Part shown: positions 36,863-45,729 of the stretch, in pieces | Numbering within the stretch: the first letter of the stretch is position 1 | Layout: each line of letters starts with the position of its first letter | Source of the DNA: Pseudomonas sp. LD120 | GTDB taxonomy: Bacteria > Pseudomonadota > Gammaproteobacteria > Pseudomonadales > Pseudomonadaceae | Assembly: GCF_009861525.1 (NCBI RefSeq) | Contig: NZ_WVHL01000005.1 | Location: forward strand, 868,001-932,000 | Direction of reading: 5' to 3' | DNA length: 64,000 bases | Notes under the pieces: generated by a model | The model's input: only the letters and a program-made list of their open reading frames with translations | Databases searched by the model: none | What the model was told of the DNA's origin: nothing | Translations under genes and position numbers: made by a program

Positions 36863-38365
36863 TCAGTCGATCACCCGTCCTTTGAGTGCGAAAAGTCCTT
36901 GCGGGCGTTTCTGGATAAACAGAATGATCAGCGCCAGGATTAGGATCTTGCCGAGCACGGCGCCGATCTGCGGTTCGAGGATCTTGTTGGCGATCCCCAG
37001 GCCAAAGGCCGCCAGCACGCTGCCGGCCAGTTGCCCGACGCCGCCGAGCACCACCACCAGGAACGAGTCGATGATGTAGCTCTGGCCCAGGTCCGGGCCA
37101 ACATTGCCGACCTGGCTCAGGGCCACGCCGCCCAGGCCGGCGATGCCCGAGCCCAAGCCGAAGGCGAGCATGTCCACGCGGCCGGTGGGCACCCCGCAGC
37201 AGGCGGCCATGTTGCGGTTCTGGGTCACTGCGCGCACGTTCAGGCCCAGGCGCGTCTTGTTCAGCAGCAGCCAGGTGAGTAGCACCACAAACAGCGCGAA
37301 GGCGATGATCACCAGGCGGTTGTAGGGCAGTACCAGATTGGGCAATACCTGGATGCCGCCGGAGAGCCAGGCCGGGTTCGCCACCTCGACGTTCTGTGCG
37401 CCGAACAGCAGGCGCACCACTTGGATCAGTATCAGGCTGATGCCCCAGGTGGCCAGCAGGGTTTCCAGGGGCCGGCCATAGAGATGACGGATCACCGTGC
37501 GCTCCAGGGCCATGCCAATGGCGGCGGTGACGAAGAACGCCACCGGCAGTGCCAGCAGCGGGTAGTACTCGATGGCCTGCGGGGCAAAGCGCTGGAACAG
37601 CAGCTGCACCCCATAGGTGGCGTAGGCGCCGAGCATCAGCATCTCGCCGTGGGCCATGTTGATCACTCCCAGCAGGCCGAAGGTGATGGCCAGGCCCAGG
37701 GCCGCCAGCAGCAGGATCGACCCCAGGGACAAGCCGCTGAAGGCCTGGCCGAGGACCTCACCCACCAGCAGCTTGCGCTTGACTTGGGCCAGGCTGGTTT
37801 CGGCGGCGGTGCGCACATTGGCATCGGCCTCGACCCCGGGTTGCAGCAGGCCTTCGAGGCGGGTGCGGGCCAGCGGGTCGCCGGTTTTTCCCAAAAGGCG
37901 CACGGCGGCCAGACGTACCGCCGGGTCGCTGTCCACCAGTTGCAGGTTGGCCAGGGCCAGGCTCAGGGCGGCGTGTACGCCGGGGTCGTGCTCGGCGGCC
38001 AGTCGCGCATCGAGGAATTTCAGTTGCGCCGGTTTGGCGCTTTTCTGCAATTGCCGGGCGGCGGCCAGCCGGCTCTGGGCGTCGGCGGCGAGCAGTTGGT
38101 GGCTGGCCAGGGCGCTGTCGATCAGGCCCCGCAAGCGGTTGTTCAGGCGCAGGGGCTTGGTTTCGCCGGCCGTGCTCAGTTGGCCTTGTTGCAGGGCAGT
38201 GAGCAGTTCCAGGCGCGCCGGGTCGGGCTGCGCGGCCCAGCTTTCCAGAAGCCGGGCCTGTTCGCTGGAACTGCCGGCGACGAAGTCTTCGGCGTCGCCG
38301 GCCTGGGCGGCCATGGGCAGCAGCAACAGGCAGGCGAGGATCAAACGGTAGAGGGCAGTGGGCAT
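36863..38365 (-). CDS. urtB: Urea ABC transporter permease UrtB (long form)
   Basis: 500 residues. A signal-like hydrophobic start (cleavage near AAQA-GDAED) and a roughly 180-residue helical domain (ALSLALANLQLVDSDPAVRL) precede the LivH-like permease core (LGLAITFGLLGVINMAHGE, then FVVVLGGVGQLAGSVLAAFG-type loop). The extension is the usual long form of UrtB in proteobacteria. Confidence 0.93.
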   Translation of the reverse strand: MPTALYRLILACLLLLPMAAQAGDAEDFVAGSSSEQARLLESWAAQPDPARLELLTALQQGQLSTAGETKPLRLNNRLRGLIDSALASHQLLAADAQSRLAAARQLQKSAKPAQLKFLDARLAAEHDPGVHAALSLALANLQLVDSDPAVRLAAVRLLGKTGDPLARTRLEGLLQPGVEADANVRTAAETSLAQVKRKLLVGEVLGQAFSGLSLGSILLLAALGLAITFGLLGVINMAHGEMLMLGAYATYGVQLLFQRFAPQAIEYYPLLALPVAFFVTAAIGMALERTVIRHLYGRPLETLLATWGISLILIQVVRLLFGAQNVEVANPAWLSGGIQVLPNLVLPYNRLVIIAFALFVVLLTWLLLNKTRLGLNVRAVTQNRNMAACCGVPTGRVDMLAFGLGSGIAGLGGVALSQVGNVGPDLGQSYIIDSFLVVVLGGVGQLAGSVLAAFGLGIANKILEPQIGAVLGKILILALIILFIQKRPQGLFALKGRVID

Positions 38366-38393
38366 ATCAGTGGCCTTGCGCAGAGCGTGGTTC

Positions 38394-38492
38394 TGTAGCC
38401 GCTGCCGCAGGCTGCGATAAGGTCCGCAGGACCTTCAAAGGCCTCAAGAGCACGTGCTCTTCGAGGCCGATCGCAGCCTGCCGCAGCTACAG
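38394..38492. repeat. Palindromic intergenic repeat, TGTAGCCGCTGC family (copy 4)
   Basis: About 99 bp, starting TGTAGCCGCTGCCGCAGGC and ending CAGCCTGCCGCAGCTACA, in the 167-bp urtA-urtB gap. Similar over its whole length to the urtD-urtE copy, including GGTCC.CAGGACCTTCA and AGAGCACGT.CTCTTCGAGG blocks. Confidence 0.75.
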
Positions 38493-38532
38493 GAGGTGTG
38501 CCGGGCCTGAAGGCTTGGCGTCCATCCGGCGA

Positions 38533-39798
38533 TCAGTGGCTCTTGACCGCGTAGTCCGGCTTCTTGTCGTTGCCCGGGATGTACGGGCTCCAGGGCTGGG
38601 CACGGATCGGGCCTTCGGTCTGCCACACCACGTTGAACTGACCGTCGGGCTGAATCTCGCCGATCATCACCGGCTTGTGCAGGTGGTGGTTGGTCTTGTC
38701 CATGGTCAGGGTGTAGCCCGAGGGCGCGGCGAAGGTCTGCCCGGCCAGGGCTTCACGCACTTTGTCGACATCGGTGGACTTGGCTTTTTCCACCGCCTGG
38801 GCCCACATGTGGATGCCGACGTAAGTGGCTTCCATCGGGTCGTTGGTCACCGCCTTGTCCGCCCCCGGCAGGTTCTTGGCCTTGGCGTAGGCCTTCCAGG
38901 CGGCGACGAACTTCTGGTTCACCGGGTTCTCCACTGATTCGAAGTAGTTCCACGCCGCCAGGTTGCCCACCAGCGGCTTGGTGTCGATGCCGCGCAGTTC
39001 TTCCTCGCCCACCGAGAACGCCACCACCGGCACCTCGGTGGCCTTCAGGCCCTGGTTGGCCAGCTCCTTGTAGAAGGGCACGTTGGAGTCGCCGTTGACC
39101 GTGGAGATCACCGCGGTCTTGCCGCCGGCGGAGAACTTCTTGATGTTGGCGACGATGGTTTGATAGTCACTGTGGCCGAACGGGGTGTAGACCTCTTCGA
39201 TGTCCTTGTCGGCCACGCCCTTGGCGTGCAGGAACGAACGCAGGATCTTGTTGGTGGTGCGCGGGTAGACGTAGTCGGTGCCCAGCAGGAAGAAGCGCTT
39301 GGCGCCGCCGCCGTCTTCGCTCATCAGGTACTCCACCGCCGGGATCGCCTGTTGGTTCGGCGCGGCGCCGGTGTAGAACACGTTGGGCGACATTTCTTCG
39401 CCTTCGTACTGCACCGGGTAGAACAGCAGGCCGTTGAGCTCTTCGAACACCGGCAACACCGATTTGCGCGACACCGAAGTCCAACAGCCGAACACCACCG
39501 CCACCTTGTCCTGGGTCAGCAACTGGCGGCCCTTCTCGGCGAACAGCGGCCAGTTCGAGGCCGGGTCCACCACCACCGGTTCCAAGAGCTTGCCGTTGAC
39601 CCCGCCCTTGGCGTTGATCTCGTCGATGGTCATCAACGCCATGTCTTTGAGTGAGGTTTCAGAGATCGCCATGGTCCCCGACAGCGAGTGCAGGATCCCC
39701 ACCTTGATGGTTTCGGCGGCCTGGACGGTCCAGGTCATGCCCATCGCGGCAATCGATGCCGACAGGGTGAAAGCCTTGAGCAAACTACGACGCTTCAT
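38533..39798 (-). CDS. urtA: Urea ABC transporter substrate-binding protein UrtA
   Basis: 421 residues, periplasmic urea receptor. The start KRRSLLKAF looks like a twin-arginine signal, with cleavage near VQA-AETIKVG. Family motifs: GILHSLSGTMAISETSLKD, ASNWPLFAEKGRQLL and GTDYVYPRTTNKILR. GGAG precedes the ATG. First gene of the urt-ure cluster; a -24/-12 promoter match lies about 225-255 bp upstream. Confidence 0.95.
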   Translation of the reverse strand: MKRRSLLKAFTLSASIAAMGMTWTVQAAETIKVGILHSLSGTMAISETSLKDMALMTIDEINAKGGVNGKLLEPVVVDPASNWPLFAEKGRQLLTQDKVAVVFGCWTSVSRKSVLPVFEELNGLLFYPVQYEGEEMSPNVFYTGAAPNQQAIPAVEYLMSEDGGGAKRFFLLGTDYVYPRTTNKILRSFLHAKGVADKDIEEVYTPFGHSDYQTIVANIKKFSAGGKTAVISTVNGDSNVPFYKELANQGLKATEVPVVAFSVGEEELRGIDTKPLVGNLAAWNYFESVENPVNQKFVAAWKAYAKAKNLPGADKAVTNDPMEATYVGIHMWAQAVEKAKSTDVDKVREALAGQTFAAPSGYTLTMDKTNHHLHKPVMIGEIQPDGQFNVVWQTEGPIRAQPWSPYIPGNDKKPDYAVKSH

Positions 39799-39851
39799 TG
39801 TGCGATCTCCATGAACTTTTGATTTTTTTCAGGTGGTAGATGCGGACTTCT

Positions 39852-40019
39852 CAGACGCAGTGAAAACGGCGCGAGTGAAGGCAGACAAGGCAAAACAGGC
39901 GAGGAACGGCTGGGGTCGCATTCGACTTTAGGGGGCCTAAATGAGCCTTCCGATCGAACGTGCGTCCGAGCCTGGTTTTAACGCCGTGTTGCCAAACGCA
40001 GTCGTGCTCACTCCGCCTG
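39852..40019 (+). mobile_element. Diverged MITE-like element in the urtA leader
   Basis: 168 bp with imperfect inverted ends (CAGACGCAGTGAAAAC against CAGGCGGAGTGAGCAC, 12 of 16). Two internal blocks are shared with the element at 49761-49904 (read on its minus strand): GTGAAAACGNCGCGAGTGAAG followed by ACAAGGCAAAA, and TCCGAGCCTGNTTTTAACGC. It lies in the 399-bp gap 39799-40197, which has no gene. Confidence 0.6.
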
Positions 40020-40036
40020 TACTGAAGGGCTGTTTT

Positions 40037-40051
40037 GCAAAGGGTGTGCCG
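40037..40051 (-). promoter_or_regulatory. Sigma-54-like -24/-12 promoter for urtABCDE-ureDABC
   Basis: Minus strand CGGCACA-CCCT-TTGCA: the invariant GG and GC are ten bases apart, as required for RpoN. A transcript would begin near 40025 and run through the MITE-like element into urtA. Upstream are several GGTGC half-sites (40056-40060, 40103-40107, 40130-40134, 40135-40139, 40158-40162) but no full NtrC palindrome. Confidence 0.5.
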
Positions 40052-40197
40052 AGTCGGTGCGGGGTAGGAAAACGTCGCTTTAACGGCGACGGCGGGCCAG
40101 GTGGTGCCCCAAGACGAGGCCTGGGCAAGGGTGCGGTGCGCGGGGATGCGTCATTGTGGTGCTGGCGCAGCGCGCCAGCCTTGGCCAGCGAGGGGCT

Positions 40198-40497
40198 TCA
40201 ATTCACACCGGGGAAGGAGTCGACGTATTTGATGGTGAAATCGGGAAAGGAGTCGACGAACTGGATCTTGTAATCGGGAAAACTGTTGACGATTTTCCAC
40301 TTGCCCGGCGAGTCGGCAAAGGAGTTGACCTCCTTCACCTTCAGGTCGGGAAAGGAGTTCACCACCTTGACCTTGTAGTCGGGGAAGCTGTTGACGATCT
40401 GGATGTTGCCGTAGATTTTCGAGACCTCGACCGAGGTGCCGGCCACGGCGCCAAGTGAAGTCCCCAGTAGCAAGGCCAAGAGTGCGGTTTTAAACAT
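40198..40497 (-). CDS. Small secreted protein of VNSFPD repeats
   Basis: 99 residues, family not recognised. Signal peptide (cleavage near GAVA-GTSV, residue 19), then six consecutive units of about 11 residues: the core is (I/V)(K/Q)xV(N/D)SFPDYK, at residues 32-42, 43-53, 54-66 (with a two-residue insert), 67-77, 78-88 and 89-99. Alternating hydrophobic/polar order suggests a short beta-solenoid or hairpin stack. It lies 140 bp downstream of the metal-uptake permease gene on the same strand and may be part of that operon. Confidence 0.75.
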   Translation of the reverse strand: MFKTALLALLLGTSLGAVAGTSVEVSKIYGNIQIVNSFPDYKVKVVNSFPDLKVKEVNSFADSPGKWKIVNSFPDYKIQFVDSFPDFTIKYVDSFPGVN

Positions 40498-40606
40498 GAG
40501 ACTCGTCCTGAGAGATTGAAGCGCCAGATCTTAAAGCATCGGCGCCGAGTGTGGCTGCGGAGCGGCGCAGAGTTCCGCGTCTGTTGCACTGGACTCAAGG
40601 GCGCTT

Positions 40607-40630
40607 TCGCCGGCAAGCCGGGTTCTGCAG
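40607..40630. repeat. REP palindrome
   Basis: TCGCCGGCAAGCCGGGTTC lies just downstream of the permease stop; a single REP unit. Confidence 0.6.
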
Positions 40631-40637
40631 AGGGCGG

Positions 40638-41648
40638 TCAGCGGCGACGCATCAGACCGATGAAGAACACCCCGCCAATGGCGGCGGTGGCCACGCCGAT
40701 GGGCAAGTCCTCGGGGGCGATCAGGGTGCGGGCGGCGACGTCGACCCAGACCAGGAAGACGCTGCCCAGCAACACGCACACCGGTAGCAAGCGGCGATGC
40801 TCGGCGCCCACCAGGCGCCGGGCAATGTGCGGCACCATCAGCCCGACAAAACCGATGGAGCCGCTGATGGACACCAGCACCCCGGTCATCAGCGAGGCGA
40901 TCAGGAACACCTTCAGGCGCACGTTGCGCGCATTCAGGCCCAGGGTCACGGCGGTCTGTTCGCCGGCCATCAGGGCATTCAGCGGCCGCGCCATACCCAG
41001 CAGCAATCCCAGCCCCAGCAGCACGCTGGCGGCGGGCACCGCCAACAGTTCCCAGCGCGCCAGCCCCAGGCCGCCGAGCATCCAGAACATCACCGCGGAA
41101 CTGGCCCGGTGATCGCCCATGAACAGCAGCAGGTTGGCCACCGCCATCATCACGAACGACACCGCCACCCCGCACAGCAGCAGGCGGTCGCTGTCCAGGC
41201 GGCCGTTGCGGGCGGCGATGCCCAGCACCAGGAGCATGCTCGCCAGCGCACCGATAAAGGCCGCCAGCGGCAGGGTCAACAGGCCGATGACCTGCCCCAG
41301 GTGCAGCACCACGATCACCGCGCCGAGGGTGGCGCCGGAGGTCACCCCCAGCAGGTGTGGGTCGGCCAGGGGATTGCGCGTCACCGCTTGCAGCACCGCG
41401 CCGATCAGCGCCAGCCCGGCGCCCACCAGAGCGCCGAGCAGCATGCGCGGCACACGGATCAGCCAGACGATATGCTCCTGGCCCGGGCTCCAGTCCACCT
41501 CACCCACGCCCAAGGCCTTGTGCAGCAGAATCCGCCCGACCACGTCCACTGGCACCCGCGCCGGGCCAAAGCCCAGGGACAGCACGCAGGACACCAGCAG
41601 CAGGGCGCCGAGGGTCAGCAACAGCCAGGCATAACGACGATTGATCAT
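40638..41648 (-). CDS. FecCD-type ABC transporter permease (metal-chelate or similar)
   Basis: 336 residues, about nine or ten helices of the BtuC/FecCD family. Motifs RVPRMLLGALVGAGLALIGAVLQAVTRNPLADP, split across residues 63-95, and GFVGLMVPHIARRLVG (near residue 270) are diagnostic. ATG at 41648 overlaps the stop of the binding-protein gene (ATGA). Order receptor-ATPase-binding protein-permease equals P. aeruginosa PA2911-PA2914, reported to be induced by zinc limitation. Confidence 0.9.
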   Translation of the reverse strand: MINRRYAWLLLTLGALLLVSCVLSLGFGPARVPVDVVGRILLHKALGVGEVDWSPGQEHIVWLIRVPRMLLGALVGAGLALIGAVLQAVTRNPLADPHLLGVTSGATLGAVIVVLHLGQVIGLLTLPLAAFIGALASMLLVLGIAARNGRLDSDRLLLCGVAVSFVMMAVANLLLFMGDHRASSAVMFWMLGGLGLARWELLAVPAASVLLGLGLLLGMARPLNALMAGEQTAVTLGLNARNVRLKVFLIASLMTGVLVSISGSIGFVGLMVPHIARRLVGAEHRRLLPVCVLLGSVFLVWVDVAARTLIAPEDLPIGVATAAIGGVFFIGLMRRR

Positions 41649-42604
41649 TCGCCGTGGAAACCCTTGGCCAGGGTTTCTACCGCCAGCACGTTGTCGATGC
41701 CTGGGGTGGCCTGCACATAGGGAATGACGATGAAGCGCCGGTTCTTGATTGCGTCCACGCCTTGCAGGGCCTGGTTGTTGAGCAGGAACTGCTGCTTCTG
41801 CTCGGCGGTGACTTCGCTGTAGTCGACGATGACGATCACCTGCGGGTTGCGCTCGACCACGGTTTCCCAATTGATCCGGGTCCAGCTGGCCTCGACGTCA
41901 TCAAGGATGTTGCGTCCGCCGGCCGCGTCGATCAGCGCTTGCGGCATGCCCAGGCGGCCCGAGGTCATGGCCCGGTCTTCGCCGCTGTCATAGAGGAACA
42001 CCCGGGGTGGGTCCTGGGGCAGGTCCTGGCGCACCTTGGCGACCTGCTCCTGCATCTGCGCGATCAGTGCGTTGGCGCGGTCCTGCACGTCAAAGATTTT
42101 CCCCAGGTTGCGCAGGTCGTTGTAGGTGTCCTCGAGGCTGGCCGCCGGACGCTTCATCACGAAAGCGCAGGACTCGGTCAGCTCGTAGACGTTGATCCCC
42201 AGGGGGGCCAGGGTTTGCGGGGTCAGGTCGCCGCCCACGCGCATGCCGTAGTCCCAACCGGCGAACAGGAAGTCGACGTTGGCGTTGAGCAGGGTTTCCA
42301 CCGACGGGTACTTGGCCGCCAGCTCCGGCAGGCCGTCCAGCAGGGTGCTCATCTGCGGGGTCACGGCCTTCCAGCCACTGACCCCGCTGTAACCCACCAT
42401 GCGCGACTTGAGCCCCAGGGCGAGCATCATCTGGGTCATGTTGATGTCATGGCTGAGGGCGTGTTGCGGCGCCTGCTTGAAGGTCACTTCGCGGTTGCAG
42501 CTGTTGAGGGTCAGCGGGTAGTGGGTGGCTGCGGCGAAGGCTTGGGCAGTGCCCAGGGACAGGGTCAGGGCGAGGCCGGAGCGGAGCAGGGAGCGCAAGG
42601 TCAT
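41645..42604 (-). CDS. ABC transporter substrate-binding protein (BtuF/FepB class)
   Basis: 319 residues. Signal peptide (AQAFA cleavage near residue 24), then YPLTLNSCNREVTFKQAPQ, a helical-backbone class III binding protein fold, with GYSGVSGWK and GVDAIKNRRFIVIPY. The ligand is likely a metal chelate; zinc complex, cobalamin or heme cannot be separated by sequence alone. Overlaps both neighbours by four bases. Confidence 0.85.
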   Translation of the reverse strand: MTLRSLLRSGLALTLSLGTAQAFAAATHYPLTLNSCNREVTFKQAPQHALSHDINMTQMMLALGLKSRMVGYSGVSGWKAVTPQMSTLLDGLPELAAKYPSVETLLNANVDFLFAGWDYGMRVGGDLTPQTLAPLGINVYELTESCAFVMKRPAASLEDTYNDLRNLGKIFDVQDRANALIAQMQEQVAKVRQDLPQDPPRVFLYDSGEDRAMTSGRLGMPQALIDAAGGRNILDDVEASWTRINWETVVERNPQVIVIVDYSEVTAEQKQQFLLNNQALQGVDAIKNRRFIVIPYVQATPGIDNVLAVETLAKGFHGE

Positions 42605-43389
42605 GGTTGGGTGATCCAAGTGATTCGTGGGTAGCCAGACAGAGGGTGGGGGTCGATCAACGCCTCGACCCCGAACACAGTGCGCAACAGTTCGACGGTC
42701 AGCACTTCGTTGGGTGTGCCACTGGCGACGATGCGCCCGTGATCGAGGACATACAGCCGATCGCAGAAGGCCGCCGCCAGGTTCAGGTCGTGGATGCTGG
42801 CCAGGGTGCCGATGCCCAGGCGCTTGACCCGTTGCAGCAGCTCCAGTTGATAGCGCGGGTCGAGGTGGTTGGTCGGTTCGTCGAGAATCAGCAACTGCGG
42901 TTGCTGGGCCAGGGCCCGGGCCAGGATCACTCGTTGTTTTTCACCGCCGGAGAGGGTAGCGAAGGCGTGATCCTCGAAGCCCAGCAGGCCCACCGACTCC
43001 AGAGCCTCGCGGGCGATGCCTCGGTCGTCCGCGGTGTCGCCGTCGAACAGGCCCTTGTGCGGGGTGCGGCCCATGGCGACCACTTCTTCCACGGTCAGGC
43101 CAAAGGCGTCGGGGAATTCCTGGAGCACCACGGCGATGCGTTGTGCGCACCAGCGCGGTGACTGCTTCCAAACGTTGTGCTGGGCCAGTTGCACCTCGCC
43201 CTGCTGCGGTTTGCTGAAGCGGTAGGCGCAGCGCAACAGACTGGTCTTACCGCTGCCATTGGGCCCGATCAGGCCGACGAACTCACCGGCCGCCACCTGC
43301 AAGCTGGCTTCTCGCAGTTGGAACTGGTGGTGGCAATGGCCCTGGCCCAGGGGTGTCCAGGCCAGTTTGCTGAGGTTGAGCGAGGTCAT
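42601..43389 (-). CDS. ABC transporter ATP-binding protein (FepC/BtuD class)
   Basis: 262 residues. Walker A GPNGSGKTS, signature LSGGEKQRVILARAL, Walker B LLILDEPTNHLDP and His-switch SIHDLNLAAAFCD are present. The ATG at 43389 is chosen; a longer frame from 43485 runs into the intergenic region. Lies 41 bp after the TonB receptor gene. Confidence 0.9.
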   Translation of the reverse strand: MTSLNLSKLAWTPLGQGHCHHQFQLREASLQVAAGEFVGLIGPNGSGKTSLLRCAYRFSKPQQGEVQLAQHNVWKQSPRWCAQRIAVVLQEFPDAFGLTVEEVVAMGRTPHKGLFDGDTADDRGIAREALESVGLLGFEDHAFATLSGGEKQRVILARALAQQPQLLILDEPTNHLDPRYQLELLQRVKRLGIGTLASIHDLNLAAAFCDRLYVLDHGRIVASGTPNEVLTVELLRTVFGVEALIDPHPLSGYPRITWITQP

Positions 43390-43430
43390 GCCATGTCCGT
43401 GTGATGCCAGCGGCGCAGCGCCAGCAGGGG

Positions 43431-45575
43431 TTAAAAGGTGTAGTCGGCGGTGACGAACAACGAGCGTGGTTCGCCGAGTATCCATTGCTGGCCGTCATTG
43501 TATTGGCTTTGCGCGTACTGGCGGTCAAACAGGTTGTTCACTTGCAGGCCCAGGGTGGTAGTGGGCAGTGCCTTCCACGCCAGGTTGGCGTCGACCACGG
43601 TGTAGCTGGGCAGCTCGTTGCGGTTGGCCAGGTCAGCGTAGCGCGCGTCTACGTAGCGCACTCCGGCGCCGGCCCGCAGGTCGTCGTTGAGGGCCTTGCT
43701 CAGCCACAGGTTGGCCGTGCGCCGGGGCACATCCACCGGGCGATTGCCATTGCGGGACACCTGCACAGCGTTAACCGTTTGCGTGAAGTCGTCGTACTGG
43801 GCGCGCACGAGGGCGGCGTTGGCTTGCAGTTGCCAGGCGTGGGGCAGTTGCAGATCGAGGCTGGCTTCCAGGCCATTGGAGGATTGTTGACCCACTTGCT
43901 GCTTCTGGCCCGGGGCGCCCGGCACATCGGTCAGCAGTTTCTTCTTGACGATGTGATAGGCCGCCAGGGTCCATTCGCCGCGTTGATCCCAGAACACCTG
44001 CTTGACACCGAGTTCACTCTGCTTAGCGGTGGCGAGATCGAACTGCTGCTGGCCCGGGCTCAGGGATATCAGCCCGCCAACGCCGTCGGTGCTGGTGGAG
44101 TACTGCCCGTAAAGGGAGGTGTTCGGGGTCACGGCAAACACCAGTCCGGCCTTCCAGTTGTTGCCGGTCAGGGTTCTGTCGCTCTGGCCGCCGTTCTTCA
44201 AGTCATCACGGTCCACATGCACATAATCGCGACGCACACCGGTCACCAGCGACCAGCGCTCGCTCAGTTGCAGACGGTTTTCGGCAAAGGCCGACATCTG
44301 CTGGGTGGTGGTCTTGAATTGATCACGATAAGGGCTGTGGCTGGCGAACTCGCCTTTGGCCGGGTGGTACAGGTCGATCGGCGTGGCGCTGGTTGAGGCG
44401 TCGATAAAGGGTGAGTTGCTTTTGAGGTGGAAGCGGATGCGGTTGTAGTCCACCCCGGCCAGGGTCCGGCTGTCGAGGCCGAACAGCGAGTGCTTGAAGG
44501 TCAAGGTCTGGCGGTCGCCGATCTGCTCCTGCTGGTGGCCGATGCCGTAGTAACCACTGCGGGTCAGTTGACGGTCGCTGGGGTTGACGTTGTAGTTCTC
44601 GGCGTTCTGCCAGCGGCGCTGGGCCTTGAGGTAGTACAGCTCGTTGTTGGCGCTGAGGCTGTCGGAGATCTGCCATTCGCTGCTCAGACGGGTCCATTGA
44701 TCGTTGTAATGCTGTTTGTCATTGCTGACGTTGTAGTTTTTCTCCCGCAGGCTTTTATGAAAACGCCCGTTGACCAGCGGCGTGCCGAAGTGGTTCATCG
44801 GGTTCTGGTCGCCGTAATCGTGGGCCAGGGTAAAGGCCAGGTCATCGCTGGCCTGCCAGCGCAGGGCCGCGCTGAGGAAGTCGGCGGAGGCATCACCACG
44901 ATCGACCCAGCCGTTGCTGCGCAGGCGATTGAGATTGAGCCGGTAACTCAAGGTGTCGCTCAGTGAACCGCCGCTGTCCAGGGCCTGCTGCTGGCGATCG
45001 AAGGAGCCGTAGCCCAGGCGCAGGCGGTTTTCGATTGCGCCGCTGAAGGGCTTTTTCGACACGGTATTGATCACCGCGCCGGTGGCGCCTTCGCCATACA
45101 GCACCGAGGCCGGACCGCGCAGCACATCGACTCGCTCCACCGCCCAAGTGTCCACCGGAAAGGTCACGGTGCCCATGCCGCTGTACAGGCGGTTGCCATC
45201 GTACAACTGCATCACCGAACCCTGTCCGGTAAAACCGCGGGCCGATAGCGACGTGCCGCCGTCGCCCGGGGTGCCGGTGCGACTGATCCCGGCGCTGCGC
45301 GAGACCGCGTCCTGGATGCTGCGATCGCCCCGTGCCCGCAGGCGCTCGCCGCTCAGGCTATCGGTGCTGGCCGGGGTTTCCAGAGCGCTGAGCCTCAGGC
45401 GTGAGCCGGCGCTGGTGGGGGTCTGCAGGCTGACGCTGTCGTCGGCCTCGTTGGCCTCGTTGGCCGAGGCCGAGATGGTGCCGATGGGCAAGGTCAGGGC
45501 GCTGGCTGAATCGTCCGCCTGGGCCAGGGATGGCAAGGCAAGCAGGCAGAGGCTGGATAACAGGTACTGGTTCAT
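43431..45575 (-). CDS. TonB-dependent receptor (probable Zur-regulated metal-chelate receptor)
   Basis: 714 residues. Signal peptide (LPSLAQA-DDSAS), plug domain with DAVSRSAGISRTGTPGDGG and VERVDVLRGPASVLYGEGATGAVIN, and a 22-strand barrel ending in the aromatic FVTADYTF. The Zur-like palindrome 45649-45669 lies 74 bp upstream of the start, on the promoter side. First gene of the four-gene uptake operon. Known ferric-siderophore annotation of such receptors is generic; the box favours zinc. Confidence 0.85.
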   Translation of the reverse strand: MNQYLLSSLCLLALPSLAQADDSASALTLPIGTISASANEANEADDSVSLQTPTSAGSRLRLSALETPASTDSLSGERLRARGDRSIQDAVSRSAGISRTGTPGDGGTSLSARGFTGQGSVMQLYDGNRLYSGMGTVTFPVDTWAVERVDVLRGPASVLYGEGATGAVINTVSKKPFSGAIENRLRLGYGSFDRQQQALDSGGSLSDTLSYRLNLNRLRSNGWVDRGDASADFLSAALRWQASDDLAFTLAHDYGDQNPMNHFGTPLVNGRFHKSLREKNYNVSNDKQHYNDQWTRLSSEWQISDSLSANNELYYLKAQRRWQNAENYNVNPSDRQLTRSGYYGIGHQQEQIGDRQTLTFKHSLFGLDSRTLAGVDYNRIRFHLKSNSPFIDASTSATPIDLYHPAKGEFASHSPYRDQFKTTTQQMSAFAENRLQLSERWSLVTGVRRDYVHVDRDDLKNGGQSDRTLTGNNWKAGLVFAVTPNTSLYGQYSTSTDGVGGLISLSPGQQQFDLATAKQSELGVKQVFWDQRGEWTLAAYHIVKKKLLTDVPGAPGQKQQVGQQSSNGLEASLDLQLPHAWQLQANAALVRAQYDDFTQTVNAVQVSRNGNRPVDVPRRTANLWLSKALNDDLRAGAGVRYVDARYADLANRNELPSYTVVDANLAWKALPTTTLGLQVNNLFDRQYAQSQYNDGQQWILGEPRSLFVTADYTF

Positions 45576-45648
45576 CGGGACGCTGAATCGCTTATTCGAG
45601 AGGTGGCCCGCAGCGGAGGGACTGCGGGCAAGGATCTTACACTTTAGT

Positions 45649-45669
45649 GTTATAAAGTAACATTATAAC
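45649..45669. promoter_or_regulatory. Zur-like operator for the TonB receptor operon
   Basis: A 21-bp AT-rich inverted sequence with arms GTTATA and TATAAC and an inner GTAAC, matching the core of proteobacterial Zur boxes (GTTATANNATAAC type, here with wider spacing and two overlapping half-palindromes). The gap 45576-45729 holds no gene. Confidence 0.6.
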
Positions 45670-45729
45670 TGTGCATGGCTAAAGCGCTGAGATTCTACAG
45701 AGCTCTCTGGAACGCGCATCTCGGCTGAT

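Noticed and set aside
39937..40273. Short open frames on both strands in the urtA upstream gap
   Set aside because: They run through the MITE-like element and promoter, with no ribosome site or family match.
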